Part shown: positions 22,515-29,673 of the stretch, piece by piece | Layout: each line of letters opens with the position of its first letter | Position numbering within the stretch: the stretch's first letter is position 1 | From: a virus | Direction: 5' to 3' (one strand) | Virus record (IMG/VR): IMGVR_UViG_3300030061_004579 | Location: 1 to 33,514 of that record | DNA length: 33,514 nt | Notes under the pieces: model-generated | The model's input: only the letters and a program-made list of their open reading frames with translations | Database searches by the model: none | What the model was told of the DNA's origin: nothing | Translations under genes and position numbers: made by a program

Positions 22515-23325
22515 GTCCTGAGTACCTTGAGTTAGTTTTTTCCTGATATGTACTGGATGACCCATTGTTCTTTGATTTTGATTCTTCTTTAAGGTTGCTC
22601 AGAAAGTTGCGTTGGTACTTGTGCATCATGTTCAGATACGAGTGCCAATTCTGAACCTCCTGGCCATGTTTGTTTTTCCACCCTCTATACAGAAGTGAGT
22701 CGTATAGGTGCCGGGCATAATCTTGGGTGTATGCCTTGCTTTGGGCTACCCTCCACCACTCTTCCCATTCCGGGATATCTATATCATTGGATAGACTGTT
22801 CTTTTCCCGGGGGCTCTCTTTTTCTTCCTTTTCATCATCGATTCTGTTCTCGACAATGTCCCCTTTGGCGGGTGGTCGTTGTTTTATGTCTGCATGTAAG
22901 AGCTTTATGTTAGCATTATCGGCTATTATGTCCGCATTGGCATCTATTACCAATAATCGGGAATCTACCTCCATGTCTGAGCTTCTTCTTTTGATCGCAT
23001 CGAAGTACTTTTCCTGAATATGTTTTGATGTCAATACGTTGAACCTGCCAAATACGGACTCATTGAAGAGCCCACGTCTGACCAACCCGTTAACCACTTC
23101 ATCGACCACGCCACCGGTTACACCGACATCACTGGCAAATAGAAGCTTTGTGTCCTCATCCCATTTCATGAAAAACCCTTCGTCTGCATAGATCTGACGA
23201 AGTAACTCAACCCAGATACCAAATCCCTTAATGCCAAATTCGGCCTTTAGTAGCTTCACCCGCTTGTCACTTGCGAGATCGGTATCCAGGGTAAAATATG
23301 GCAGACCTTTACTTACTTTCGGCAT
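22504..23325 (-). CDS. DUF4373 (Lin1244-like) replication initiator-like protein
   Basis: 273 aa. The N-terminus (GLPYFTLDTDLASDKRVKLL, then GIKGFGIWVELLRQIY, ADEGFFMKWDED) is characteristic of the DUF4373/Lin1244-Lin1753 domain found in phage replication proteins. A basic linker and a C-terminal part (WEEWWRVAQSKAY) resemble DnaD/primosome-like modules. It probably binds the phage origin and works with the DnaC-like loader coded downstream. It starts 16 bases inside the preceding gene. Confidence 0.75.
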   Translation of the reverse strand: MPKVSKGLPYFTLDTDLASDKRVKLLKAEFGIKGFGIWVELLRQIYADEGFFMKWDEDTKLLFASDVGVTGGVVDEVVNGLVRRGLFNESVFGRFNVLTSKHIQEKYFDAIKRRSSDMEVDSRLLVIDANADIIADNANIKLLHADIKQRPPAKGDIVENRIDDEKEEKESPREKNSLSNDIDIPEWEEWWRVAQSKAYTQDYARHLYDSLLYRGWKNKHGQEVQNWHSYLNMMHKYQRNFLSNLKEESKSKNNGSSSTYQEKTNSRYSGHGE

Positions 23326-24352
23326 CTACTGTAACTCCTTTAGTAGTTGGAAATTCATTGTGTTCTTGGCCATCAAGTAGTCGGCCGGCGTTCTTTTTGC
23401 CTACTTTATGAGCGTAGTTGCCATCACTCCATTTGTGAGCCCATCTATTTTTGTGTCCATGGTTTGGTTTAAAAGCCCCCCACTGCTTAAAGAAGAAAGG
23501 TACACCGGCAGTCTCACACTGATCACGAAGAGATCGAACCCAATGGGGGTGCATCGGTCTTGCATTGTGACCGGATTCACCCCCGGCTATCACCCAGTCA
23601 ATCTCTTCAATTGCCTTAACATCTCGATCATATCGTTTCTTAGGATTATGCTCACGAATACCGGAATAAACGGCATTCAAATCAACAGCCCCAATCAAAG
23701 GCTCACAGCTCAGGAACCGAACAGCAGCCGGACACTTAAGCAGGTGGGGAATCCGTTCATTTGCAGCCTCTTGATTCTCTACTGAAGTGCCAAGCCATAC
23801 ATTAGATAAAGGCCAATTAAATTTATATTCACCTTCATCATTAAAAAGGTTATCAATAAGGTTTCCCGCTTTTTTACCATCGTGATCAACAACTATCCAT
23901 GTCGCCGATTCACAAACTCTATTAAAACGATTCGATTCATACCCTCTTTTACACGGTAGCCATTTCATGTTCAAATATTCAGCCATCCGTTCAGGCCGTT
24001 TAGTAAGTACCTGGTAGGTATGCTCTGGAGTAAGCGCCATTACAGCAAATACTTTGTCTATGAAATCGAACGGTACTTCCGGATGGAAGAGGTCGCTCAT
24101 AGAGTTCACAAATACTTTTCGGGGCTTTCTCCAATGAAGAGGCTTTTCTAATTCATCGGCATGAACTCTTACCGCTCCATTGAAATGATCTTTCCCTTCA
24201 TTAACCAACCCGCCATACTTTTCCTTGGTTGATTCAATGTTGGCCAGTCGCTTGGTCATTGCTACGGCATAGCAGTTATCACATCCGGCACTGGCCCGGG
24301 TGCATCCGGTTGTCACGTTCCAGGTTTCATCAGTCCATTCGATATTACTCAT
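23309..24352 (-). CDS. Gp37/Gp68 family protein (DUF5131)
   Basis: 347 aa from the ATG at 24352; the upstream ATG adds six residues not seen in the family. It begins MSNIEWTDETWNVTTGC, followed by GCDNCYA, giving a three-Cys cluster (C17, C24, C27) reminiscent of radical SAM proteins. Other family motifs are VFVNSMSDLFHPEVPF, YQVLTKRPERM, LGTSVENQ, VRFLSCEPLIG, VIAGGESGHNARPM and PFFFKQWG. Widely distributed in phages; biochemical function is not established, though an iron-sulphur or radical SAM role has been considered. A segment with SATWIVVDHDGKK interrupts the usual spacing. Confidence 0.85.
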   Translation of the reverse strand: MSNIEWTDETWNVTTGCTRASAGCDNCYAVAMTKRLANIESTKEKYGGLVNEGKDHFNGAVRVHADELEKPLHWRKPRKVFVNSMSDLFHPEVPFDFIDKVFAVMALTPEHTYQVLTKRPERMAEYLNMKWLPCKRGYESNRFNRVCESATWIVVDHDGKKAGNLIDNLFNDEGEYKFNWPLSNVWLGTSVENQEAANERIPHLLKCPAAVRFLSCEPLIGAVDLNAVYSGIREHNPKKRYDRDVKAIEEIDWVIAGGESGHNARPMHPHWVRSLRDQCETAGVPFFFKQWGAFKPNHGHKNRWAHKWSDGNYAHKVGKKNAGRLLDGQEHNEFPTTKGVTVDAESK

Positions 24353-24389
24353 GCTCTTTATAGCCCCCAATAATTTTATACCTTGAAAA

Positions 24390-24689
24390 TCAAGATGGAT
24401 ACTCCCTCTGAAAGTCTTCTGATTTTATACCCATCACCTCTCGAACTTCTGCAGTGTTTGGTATTACATATCTTATTTTCCCTTCGTAGCTAACTTCTTG
24501 CCAAAATGGTTCGAGTACTTCAAAAGAAACTCGTTTCGTGCGATCGCTTGAATGTTGAGCGCTTCTTACTATGGAGTATCTTCCCATCCATGCTTTAAAC
24601 CAGCAATATCCTTTGGCATCGTGCCGCCAAAAAGTGATAAAATCATCGTTTTTATGAGTCCACCTAAGAGAGAGTAATGCGTATTTCAT
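24390..24689 (-). CDS. hypothetical protein
   Basis: 99 aa, Trp/Tyr-rich and beta-like (KYALLSLRWTHKND, FITFWRHDAKGYCWF). No recognisable family. It overlaps the next upstream gene by four bases (ATGA), indicating one operon. Small early phage protein of unknown role. Confidence 0.55.
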   Translation of the reverse strand: MKYALLSLRWTHKNDDFITFWRHDAKGYCWFKAWMGRYSIVRSAQHSSDRTKRVSFEVLEPFWQEVSYEGKIRYVIPNTAEVREVMGIKSEDFQREYPS

Positions 24690-24877
24690 AGATGATCCCT
24701 CTCAATTTCCTTCCACTCTTCGCCATCGGTTGAATATCTTCCGGAGTGAAGATTAAATACGGTCATACCTTCTCTCCAGTGATTTTCCTTTTCAAACCAC
24801 TGAGTCATAAAAGGCTCTTCCCCTGGCATTACAATTAAAAAGTTCTGTAGATAGACTCCTTCACTCATACCGCACAC
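24686..24877 (-). CDS. hypothetical protein
   Basis: 63 aa (start at 24877; an internal Met four codons later is also possible). Trp/Glu-rich; includes EEPFMTQWFEKENHW and a short W/H-rich beta region. No family recognised. It overlaps its neighbours on both sides, as do most genes of this early operon. Confidence 0.5.
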   Translation of the reverse strand: MCGMSEGVYLQNFLIVMPGEEPFMTQWFEKENHWREGMTVFNLHSGRYSTDGEEWKEIERDHL

Positions 24878-25224
24878 CGTTGTTTTAAAAATGAAATTTG
24901 TTCACCTGTTTGCGCTTTCGGCCTACCATATTTCGGGTTATGCCGGTACGTTCCGCAGGTTCGCCCATACGGATTGTTCTTCCGGTCGTCCTTGTCATAG
25001 ATGGCAAAAGGCCGCCCGTGTTGATCGGTCTCTTTGGTCAGCTCGCTTAAAGCTCTTTTGGTGCTATCCTGGTGAAAGCCAAGCTCATCCATTACTTCAA
25101 AGAAGGCCATAGGCTCACCACGTTCTATCAGTAGATCCTTAATTTGACTTACCTGGTCCGAATCCTTGGCTTCCAGTTCGGTTCGGTCTCGATCGGTTAG
25201 GTTGTTGTGTCGGTCATGTATCAT
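24865..25224 (-). CDS. winged-helix-like DNA-binding protein
   Basis: 119 aa. Residues about 24-70 (QIKDLLIERGEPMAFFEVMD, then STKRALSELTK) look like a small winged helix domain with a regulatory or origin-binding role. A basic tail follows (RHNPKYGRPKAQ). The C-terminus contains EQISFLKQ, a weak relative of the clamp peptide seen in two other proteins. Function inferred only. Confidence 0.5.
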   Translation of the reverse strand: MIHDRHNNLTDRDRTELEAKDSDQVSQIKDLLIERGEPMAFFEVMDELGFHQDSTKRALSELTKETDQHGRPFAIYDKDDRKNNPYGRTCGTYRHNPKYGRPKAQTGEQISFLKQRCAV

Positions 25225-25421
25225 GATTTGCCTCCGTAGTATTCTTCCGGGGTTTTGGTAAATGTGATGCCTGACTCCCGGTCTTTCCTAAGCTGATTTT
25301 CATAAATGGCCCTTGCTGTAGCATCTGCTTCTCCGGCTGCCCGGCAAAAAGCCCATATCACAAAAAGGATGAAGGCTACTATTAGCACTACAATTGCAAC
25401 TGTTATCGCTCCGCTACTCAT
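25221..25421 (-). CDS. small single-pass membrane protein
   Basis: 66 aa. One hydrophobic segment near the N-terminus (AITVAIVVLIVAFILFVIWA) and a charged cytoplasmic tail (KDRESGITF). A GGAGG ribosome site precedes the start. It overlaps the next gene by four bases. Possibly a superinfection or membrane-associated early protein; unknown. Confidence 0.55.
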   Translation of the reverse strand: MSSGAITVAIVVLIVAFILFVIWAFCRAAGEADATARAIYENQLRKDRESGITFTKTPEEYYGGKS

Positions 25422-25533
25422 GGTTGTTCCTCCAGTCGTGGATCATTAACGATCCAAGTATGCAGCACAGGAATCCAGTGCCGACAAGGAAGAAGATGAT
25501 CCAATTAGTAATTAATCCGGTTAGTGGTTCCAT
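25414..25533 (-). CDS. 39-aa membrane peptide
   Basis: Short gene with TAATG overlap to the preceding stop (25531-25535) and an 8-base overlap with the next gene. The protein has one hydrophobic segment with WIIFFLVGTGFLCCILGSLM and ends HDWRNNHE. The tight coupling at both ends supports that it is translated. Confidence 0.5.
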   Translation of the reverse strand: MEPLTGLITNWIIFFLVGTGFLCCILGSLMIHDWRNNHE

Positions 25534-25865
25534 TAGGCTTGCTCCGTTTTTAGTTTCACCACATAGCTATTAAAACCAGATGCTATGTAGGTATCTTCAC
25601 TCAGTGAAAGTCGTGTCAGGTGATAAGGGCCGCCCCAAGTTGGGTCAAATAATTCGTCAATAGGCTCGGTGCCGGATCCATCCGCTTTGATTCTTGAAAT
25701 AAATTCCAACTCATCATTTGTAGCAGTTTTCTTAGCTTTTATGACATCCACGTTTTCATAAAGAACAGACCCATCTATTTGATTTTTGTCTGCCTCAATA
25801 AGGGCTCCTGTAACCTTCTCGCCCATGCATTCAAATGCTCCAATTCGTATTACTTCCCCTTTCAT
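25533..25865 (-). CDS. hypothetical protein
   Basis: 110 aa, with repeated short beta segments (VIRIGAFECMGEKVTGALIE) and an aromatic middle (LFDPTWGGPYHLTRLSL). No recognised family. It overlaps the HNH-like gene by four bases. Early operon protein of unknown function. Confidence 0.55.
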   Translation of the reverse strand: MKGEVIRIGAFECMGEKVTGALIEADKNQIDGSVLYENVDVIKAKKTATNDELEFISRIKADGSGTEPIDELFDPTWGGPYHLTRLSLSEDTYIASGFNSYVVKLKTEQA

Positions 25866-26176
25866 ACTTCCTCCGTTTCGAGTTCTAAAATTTCAGACAC
25901 TGAGGGTTTTTCCCATCCGTGTTGCTTTGCTCTGATCCAAAATTTGTGAGGCTGAACGCTCCAAAGCTCATGACAGCCACGTCCTTCTTTTCTTGTGACA
26001 GAGCTGCACCATAGTTGAATGTTGGCTTTCACCATCTTTAGCGCGGGGTGAGCACCCTTGGTGTAAATGTGGCTAAAGTTGTGAACAACAGGACTTGGAA
26101 TAGGTTCTCCGCAGACAGCGCAAACGTGTGGGCGCTCATTCCAAATCTCCATGTATAGTTTCTTGTACTTGTTCAT
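25862..26176 (-). CDS. HNH-fold nuclease-like protein
   Basis: 104 aa. CAVCGEPIP (about 19-27), then HNFSHIYTKGAHPAL, NIQLWC and GCHELW form the Cys/His arrangement of small HNH nucleases that are common in phages of the FCB group. The asparagine and the second zinc-binding Cys/His pair are present in the expected order. It could nick DNA in recombination or packaging; in this genome it is not next to terminase genes. Confidence 0.6.
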   Translation of the reverse strand: MNKYKKLYMEIWNERPHVCAVCGEPIPSPVVHNFSHIYTKGAHPALKMVKANIQLWCSSVTRKEGRGCHELWSVQPHKFWIRAKQHGWEKPSVSEILELETEEV

Positions 26177-26382
26177 CGTTTGCTCACATCCGTTTGGGTG
26201 GTGTAATCAATGCCTTCCTTGCTGATCATTACTTTCTCCAGGATATCTTCACTCTGGAGCTCTCCGGATTGCTTTAGGCGCTCTTCCAATCGATCCCAAG
26301 ACAAAAACCCCGCTCCACGGCTTTCAATGTTTGACCGCTTCTTGCTGATATGTACTTCAAGTTTTTTGGATCTACGAGGCAT
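26173..26382 (-). CDS. small basic protein
   Basis: 69 aa from the ATG at 26382, chosen because GGGGGAA lies just upstream; a start at 26409 would overlap the neighbour by 38 bases. It is Arg/Lys-rich at the N-terminus (PRRSKKLEVHISKKRSN) and helical later. No recognised domain. Possibly a small DNA-binding protein. Confidence 0.5.
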   Translation of the reverse strand: MPRRSKKLEVHISKKRSNIESRGAGFLSWDRLEERLKQSGELQSEDILEKVMISKEGIDYTTQTDVSKR

Positions 26383-26815
26383 CACTTCCCCCTTTTTCAT
26401 ATCGGGCAATTACTTCACCAGTTTCAAAGTGGGATTGGTCAAAGGGGTACACGCCTAATTCCAAAAGCTGTAAAGTTCTAAAAGTAGATACTTGGCTTTT
26501 AGCTCCGTACAACCTTGCATTGTAAACTATGTCGTTTAAATGCCCTCTTGATGCGGCAATACCATATCTATCCAGTTCATAACCAAACATTTCAGTCGCC
26601 TCCTCATCGCTCAAATCTGAAATAGGACGGGCTATTAAAATACAAGAGTCCACCGCTTCTCTTACGGCTGTGTTATCCTTTTCAAGCAGGTAGGCAAATG
26701 AATTGAATCCATTCACCCTGCCAATCCCTTCAATGTTTAATACAACATCACTTACCATTGCCTGAAATCTACCATTCGCAAATAAATGCGGTACTTCTTT
26801 CCAACTACTCATCAC
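26372..26815 (-). CDS. hypothetical protein
   Basis: 147 aa. The middle part has repeated hydrophobic and Glu/Asp-rich helices (ISDLSDEEATEMFGYELDRYG). No known family. It overlaps the next gene by four bases (ATGA) at its start, in the pattern of this operon. Confidence 0.55.
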   Translation of the reverse strand: MMSSWKEVPHLFANGRFQAMVSDVVLNIEGIGRVNGFNSFAYLLEKDNTAVREAVDSCILIARPISDLSDEEATEMFGYELDRYGIAASRGHLNDIVYNARLYGAKSQVSTFRTLQLLELGVYPFDQSHFETGEVIARYEKGGSDAS

Positions 26816-27018
26816 TCCCCCCGGTTATACTTAACGATCTCACATTCATTCCCTGGATTGATCAGAAGCGTAGATTGTACGCCGTCCCTTAATCCGGACT
26901 CATATCCCTGCTGTTCTCCGATCACCCCACCCGCCACAAAGCCGGCTATAAAAAAGGTCAGGGTGAAGATCACCACCAGCCACCAAATTTCTTTATTGTT
27001 GTATTTTCGCTTGCTCAT
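26812..27018 (-). CDS. small membrane protein
   Basis: 68 aa with a hydrophobic stretch (WWLVVIFTLTFFIAGFVAGG, about 12-31) after a basic N-terminus, and a short polar tail. Likely single-pass inner membrane protein. Unknown role; phages often code such proteins for exclusion or lysis control. Confidence 0.55.
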   Translation of the reverse strand: MSKRKYNNKEIWWLVVIFTLTFFIAGFVAGGVIGEQQGYESGLRDGVQSTLLINPGNECEIVKYNRGE

Positions 27019-27145
27019 CTTTCATCCTGTTTAGTATCAGTTCAAATTCTACAATGATTCCGCATCCAGTATCGCACACCGGTATGAAACCATCCTTGGT
27101 TACAATCTTTTTCACCGCTTCGTGATCGCATTTAGCACACTTCAT
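26993..27145 (-). CDS. 50-aa zinc-ribbon-like protein
   Basis: Short gene with a strong AAAGGAGG ribosome site 6 nt before the ATG. The protein starts MKCAKCDHEAVKK, and has a second pair CDTGC around residues 26-30, forming a CxxC / CxxxC zinc ribbon. It overlaps both neighbours: its ATG lies in the TGA of the 41-aa gene, and its end overlaps the membrane protein start by 26 bases. Good ribosome site and coupling support translation. Confidence 0.6.
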   Translation of the reverse strand: MKCAKCDHEAVKKIVTKDGFIPVCDTGCGIIVEFELILNRMKDEQAKIQQ

Positions 27146-27267
27146 CCTTTCCTCCTTTCTTGGAACTCTGCAAATAAGATCGTAATCAGTATCATTGCGG
27201 CTATAAAGGTGATAATTTCCCCTCCAGTAAATACCGGTTCCGCGATTATTGCTTGTAGATATATCAT
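27142..27267 (-). CDS. 41-aa membrane peptide
   Basis: Its ATG overlaps the TGA of the DnaA-like gene (ATGA), and its own TGA overlaps the ATG of the zinc-ribbon gene. The protein has one hydrophobic segment (IITFIAAMILITILFAEF) and a basic end (QERRKG). Translationally coupled in the middle of the early operon. Confidence 0.55.
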   Translation of the reverse strand: MIYLQAIIAEPVFTGGEIITFIAAMILITILFAEFQERRKG

Positions 27268-27530
27268 AATTCTACTGCCTCCACTTTCTTTTTATACTCA
27301 CTGTCATGTGTCATTAACTCACGATGCCTTTTGATCTGGTAAAGCACCGTAGATCGCTCTTTGTCTATAAACCCAGCAATACTTGGCGGTAAGTGACCTT
27401 TAGTAAGTGATATGAATGAAATAGCTTTCCTTGCATCGGCTATAGGTTGCTTGCGAGAAGAACTAATGATATCAGAAGGCTTTACATCAAAGGCCTCACA
27501 TACTTTCCGAATAATTTTGCTGATGCTCAT
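27264..27530 (-). CDS. DnaA domain IV-like DNA-binding protein
   Basis: 88 aa. The protein aligns along its whole length with the C-terminal DNA-binding domain of DnaA: ADARKAISFI corresponds to the basic loop helix and the segment with DKERSTVLYQIKRH to the DHTTV signature helix (here D-KERSTV). There is no AAA+ domain. Stand-alone versions are common in FCB-group phages. It could bind DnaA boxes to steer initiation. It is the first gene after the structured region at 27545-28010. Confidence 0.7.
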   Translation of the reverse strand: MSISKIIRKVCEAFDVKPSDIISSSRKQPIADARKAISFISLTKGHLPPSIAGFIDKERSTVLYQIKRHRELMTHDSEYKKKVEAVEL

Positions 27531-27544
27531 CTTCTATGTGATTC

Positions 27545-27579
27545 TTTTTAAAAACCGGGGCAGGGCTTTCCCGCCCCGG
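27545..27579 (-). terminator. intrinsic terminator
   Basis: On the minus strand CCGGGGC-GGG / CCC-T-GCCCCGG forms a 10-bp GC-rich stem with a single bulge and a 4-nt loop, followed by TTTTTAAAAAG. It ends the transcript of the recombination module or of the structured RNA immediately upstream of the DnaA-like gene. Confidence 0.75.
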
Positions 27580-28012
27580 ATAATTACTGTTAAACTCACT
27601 CTACTGAGTTTATGTTAATTGCCGTCTTTCCGGCTGTCAAAAACAGCAAAGGTTTTAATTTTGCTTAGTGCGGTTATACTTCGCCAAGTAGCTTTATCCC
27701 CGATTTTCGGGGAGTTTCTTAAGAGTGAGGCATTTCGCATTTCCGCCTTTCTGCTTCTCGGATTGTTGGCAATTAGCAGACAGTTACTCCTCACGCTTAC
27801 AAGCATCGATCCTATTAGCCTGCTTACCTTTAGGATATTGGCGTTCTAACGTATTGCTATGCGTGTTTGCCTCACTCAAATTCAATAAGTCAAGTAATCC
27901 ACCGGTAAGGGTATCAGCCTATCCGGGGTAATCAGTTGGAGTCGTTTATGAAACGATCTTAGGTTAAACCGGATGGGAGCGATCAAACCCCCACCCAGTG
28001 GTTTCGGGGTAC
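27580..28012 (-). ncRNA. structured non-coding region, candidate RNA
   Basis: About 430 bp with no credible gene between the MBL gene and the terminator at 27545-27579. It holds many inverted repeats: TAAACTCA/TGAGTTTA (27591-27612), TACTT/AAGTA (27677-27690), CCCCGA/TCGGGG (27698-27712), TCGTTT/AAACGA (27942-27956), ACCCC/GGGGT (27987-28010). The strongest is GAGTGAGGCA (27723-27732) with TGCCTCACTC (27868-27877), a perfect 10-bp long-range pair enclosing 135 nt. Being followed by a terminator on the minus strand suggests an RNA in the operon direction. It might instead be a replication origin. It does not resemble tmRNA, RNase P or tRNA as far as I can see. Confidence 0.45.
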
Positions 28013-28021
28013 AAATGAAAA

Positions 28022-28726
28022 TCATTCAAGTACATACGTGGGGACCCCTGTTTGCTTCTGTATCTCGTTCACAAACTTTTCTGCATTCGAATTACGATCT
28101 GAAAGGTGTACAAGGTGTATCTCTTCAGCAGCACTCAGGTCACTCTCTGCAAAAAACTGCTGTAGTTTCTCAAAGCTGAAATGACTCCTTCGAATCCGCT
28201 CTTTCAGGAAGTAGGGATCTTTGCCCTCTTCCAGGATGTCTTCTGCATAATTACATTCAATCACAAAGTGGGTTATGCCTGAAAAATCATACTGCACGTA
28301 GGCACTATCGGAGATATACACCCCCTTGTCTTTCTTGCTAACCATGCTCTGGAACATGTACCCCAAAGGCTCTTCTGCATCGTGGATCAGGTCAAAGGCT
28401 TTCACGTAAAAACTGCCTACTTCTATCTGTGATCCGTGAAGGAGCACACTAAGCCCTTCCACCTTCTGCCCTTTTTCAAGCAACGCTTTACGAGTACCTG
28501 AACTGGCGTAAACTCTTTGCCCTCTGCGAAGCAGCTCTTCCACGGCTTTGCAATGATCCATATGTTCATGTGTGATAAAGAAGGCATCCACCTTAGTCAG
28601 GTCCACAAGTCGCGATAGATTCCGGTAACTAAGTCCGGCATCCATCATAATTGTGGTCTGTCCATCGGTTACAAGAATGGCGTTGCCGGAACTTCCAGAG
28701 GCTATGTGATTGATCTTCAATCCCAT
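28022..28726 (-). CDS. metallo-beta-lactamase-fold protein, YycJ/WalJ-like putative exonuclease
   Basis: 234 aa. It starts with the GSSGN motif (HIASGSSGNAILV) and has the metal-binding HEHMDH motif at 53-58, then FDLIHDAEEPLGYMF and a segment with YISDSAYVQYD, and finally HLSDRNSNAEKF. This pattern fits the YycJ/WalJ group, which includes 5'-3' DNA exonucleases. It follows recT by one base and probably supplies the exonuclease of a phage annealing system. Confidence 0.8.
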   Translation of the reverse strand: MGLKINHIASGSSGNAILVTDGQTTIMMDAGLSYRNLSRLVDLTKVDAFFITHEHMDHCKAVEELLRRGQRVYASSGTRKALLEKGQKVEGLSVLLHGSQIEVGSFYVKAFDLIHDAEEPLGYMFQSMVSKKDKGVYISDSAYVQYDFSGITHFVIECNYAEDILEEGKDPYFLKERIRRSHFSFEKLQQFFAESDLSAAEEIHLVHLSDRNSNAEKFVNEIQKQTGVPTYVLE

Positions 28727-29673
28727 TACTTACCGCCTCCATTTTGCCCAAAGTCGCTCATGTCAGGACCGGCATACTGCCCCTGTCCTTCCTGTGGTTC
28801 TTCCTCGTACTCGGCTTCTGCTTCCGGGATGTCTATATCCATAGATTGCTTTTCAGGCGGTGCATCTGTATGGATGTACTGGTCTGTGCTTATGCCATCA
28901 AACTCAGTACCCCTTCGTATAGTCTCATCTTGGCTTACTTTGTGCATCAGTTCTGCACTAATAGGCATGTATTTAGCACCCAAGCGGACGCACGTTTTAC
29001 AAGCCATTGCGTTAAAATCGGTATCCCATGGGCTCTTGTGGTTCCCCTTTTTAGTAGCTTCCCGATGATCTTCAACCTCTGTTTTGCTCATCACGTAAGC
29101 GAAGTCTTCACCGTTGGCAAACTTGGCATAGAAGTAGTAAGCATAAACATCTCCACGATCACCAAGCATCTTTGGTCGGTGCCGAAGCCCTCCATCCGTT
29201 CCTTCTGAGTATTCAAACTCATCATTAGTGAATACAGGTTTGGCAATAGCCTTCGTTACCTCTCCGGATCTCCTGAAAAGCTCCAGGTATCCTTTGTAGC
29301 CAATCATGAATTGAACCTCTTGCTGTTTCTCCCATTTACCATTCACATTTTTTGAATTATTGAACGGGATGAAATAGCAATGTCCTAATGTACCAGGTGC
29401 CAACCCAAGCTCCGCAGATTGCATAACTGCCCCTAAAAATGATTCAGTGGTACACTCCATTAACTTTGGATTGTTACTCACCTCTGTAAGTATGATCCTT
29501 GCTAATCGGTCAGGAGTGATGTATTTAGGCAACGCCTTCTTTATCTGAGGCATCATCTTGTCCATGATGCTTTTGGCTTTTTGAGCCGGATTTAATTGGC
29601 GCTGTTGCCTTTCTTCTACCGCAGGTTTGGAGTTCTGATTCTGTACTGCTGGTGTATTGTTTTGGGTACTCAT
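28726..29673 (-). CDS. recT: RecT single-strand annealing protein
   Basis: 315 aa. The RecT family signature is clear: ALPKYITPDRLARIILTEVS, AVMQSAELGLAPG, then CYFIPF, QFMIGYKGYLELFRRSG, AYYFYAKFANGEDF and MACKTCVRLGAKYMPIS. The N-terminal 35 residues are Gln/Asn-rich and the C-terminus is an acidic tail. It anneals complementary single strands produced by an exonuclease. It is flanked by the SbcC-like ATPase and the MBL-fold putative nuclease. Confidence 0.95.
   Translation of the reverse strand: MSTQNNTPAVQNQNSKPAVEERQQRQLNPAQKAKSIMDKMMPQIKKALPKYITPDRLARIILTEVSNNPKLMECTTESFLGAVMQSAELGLAPGTLGHCYFIPFNNSKNVNGKWEKQQEVQFMIGYKGYLELFRRSGEVTKAIAKPVFTNDEFEYSEGTDGGLRHRPKMLGDRGDVYAYYFYAKFANGEDFAYVMSKTEVEDHREATKKGNHKSPWDTDFNAMACKTCVRLGAKYMPISAELMHKVSQDETIRRGTEFDGISTDQYIHTDAPPEKQSMDIDIPEAEAEYEEEPQEGQGQYAGPDMSDFGQNGGGK

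Noticed and set aside
27690-27702. DnaA box at TTATCCCCG
   Set aside because: It differs from TTATCCACA at two positions and overlaps a hairpin stem, so it is not good evidence for an origin.
27615-27931. Short open frames on both strands in the non-coding region
   Set aside because: Sequences of 61-76 aa lack ribosome sites and family patterns, and the region is dominated by inverted repeats.
27580-28012. tmRNA, RNase P RNA or tRNA
   Set aside because: I could find no tag-peptide frame, no CCA-ended acceptor stem and no T-arm with the proper loop; the fragment near 27970-27995 only superficially resembles a T-arm.
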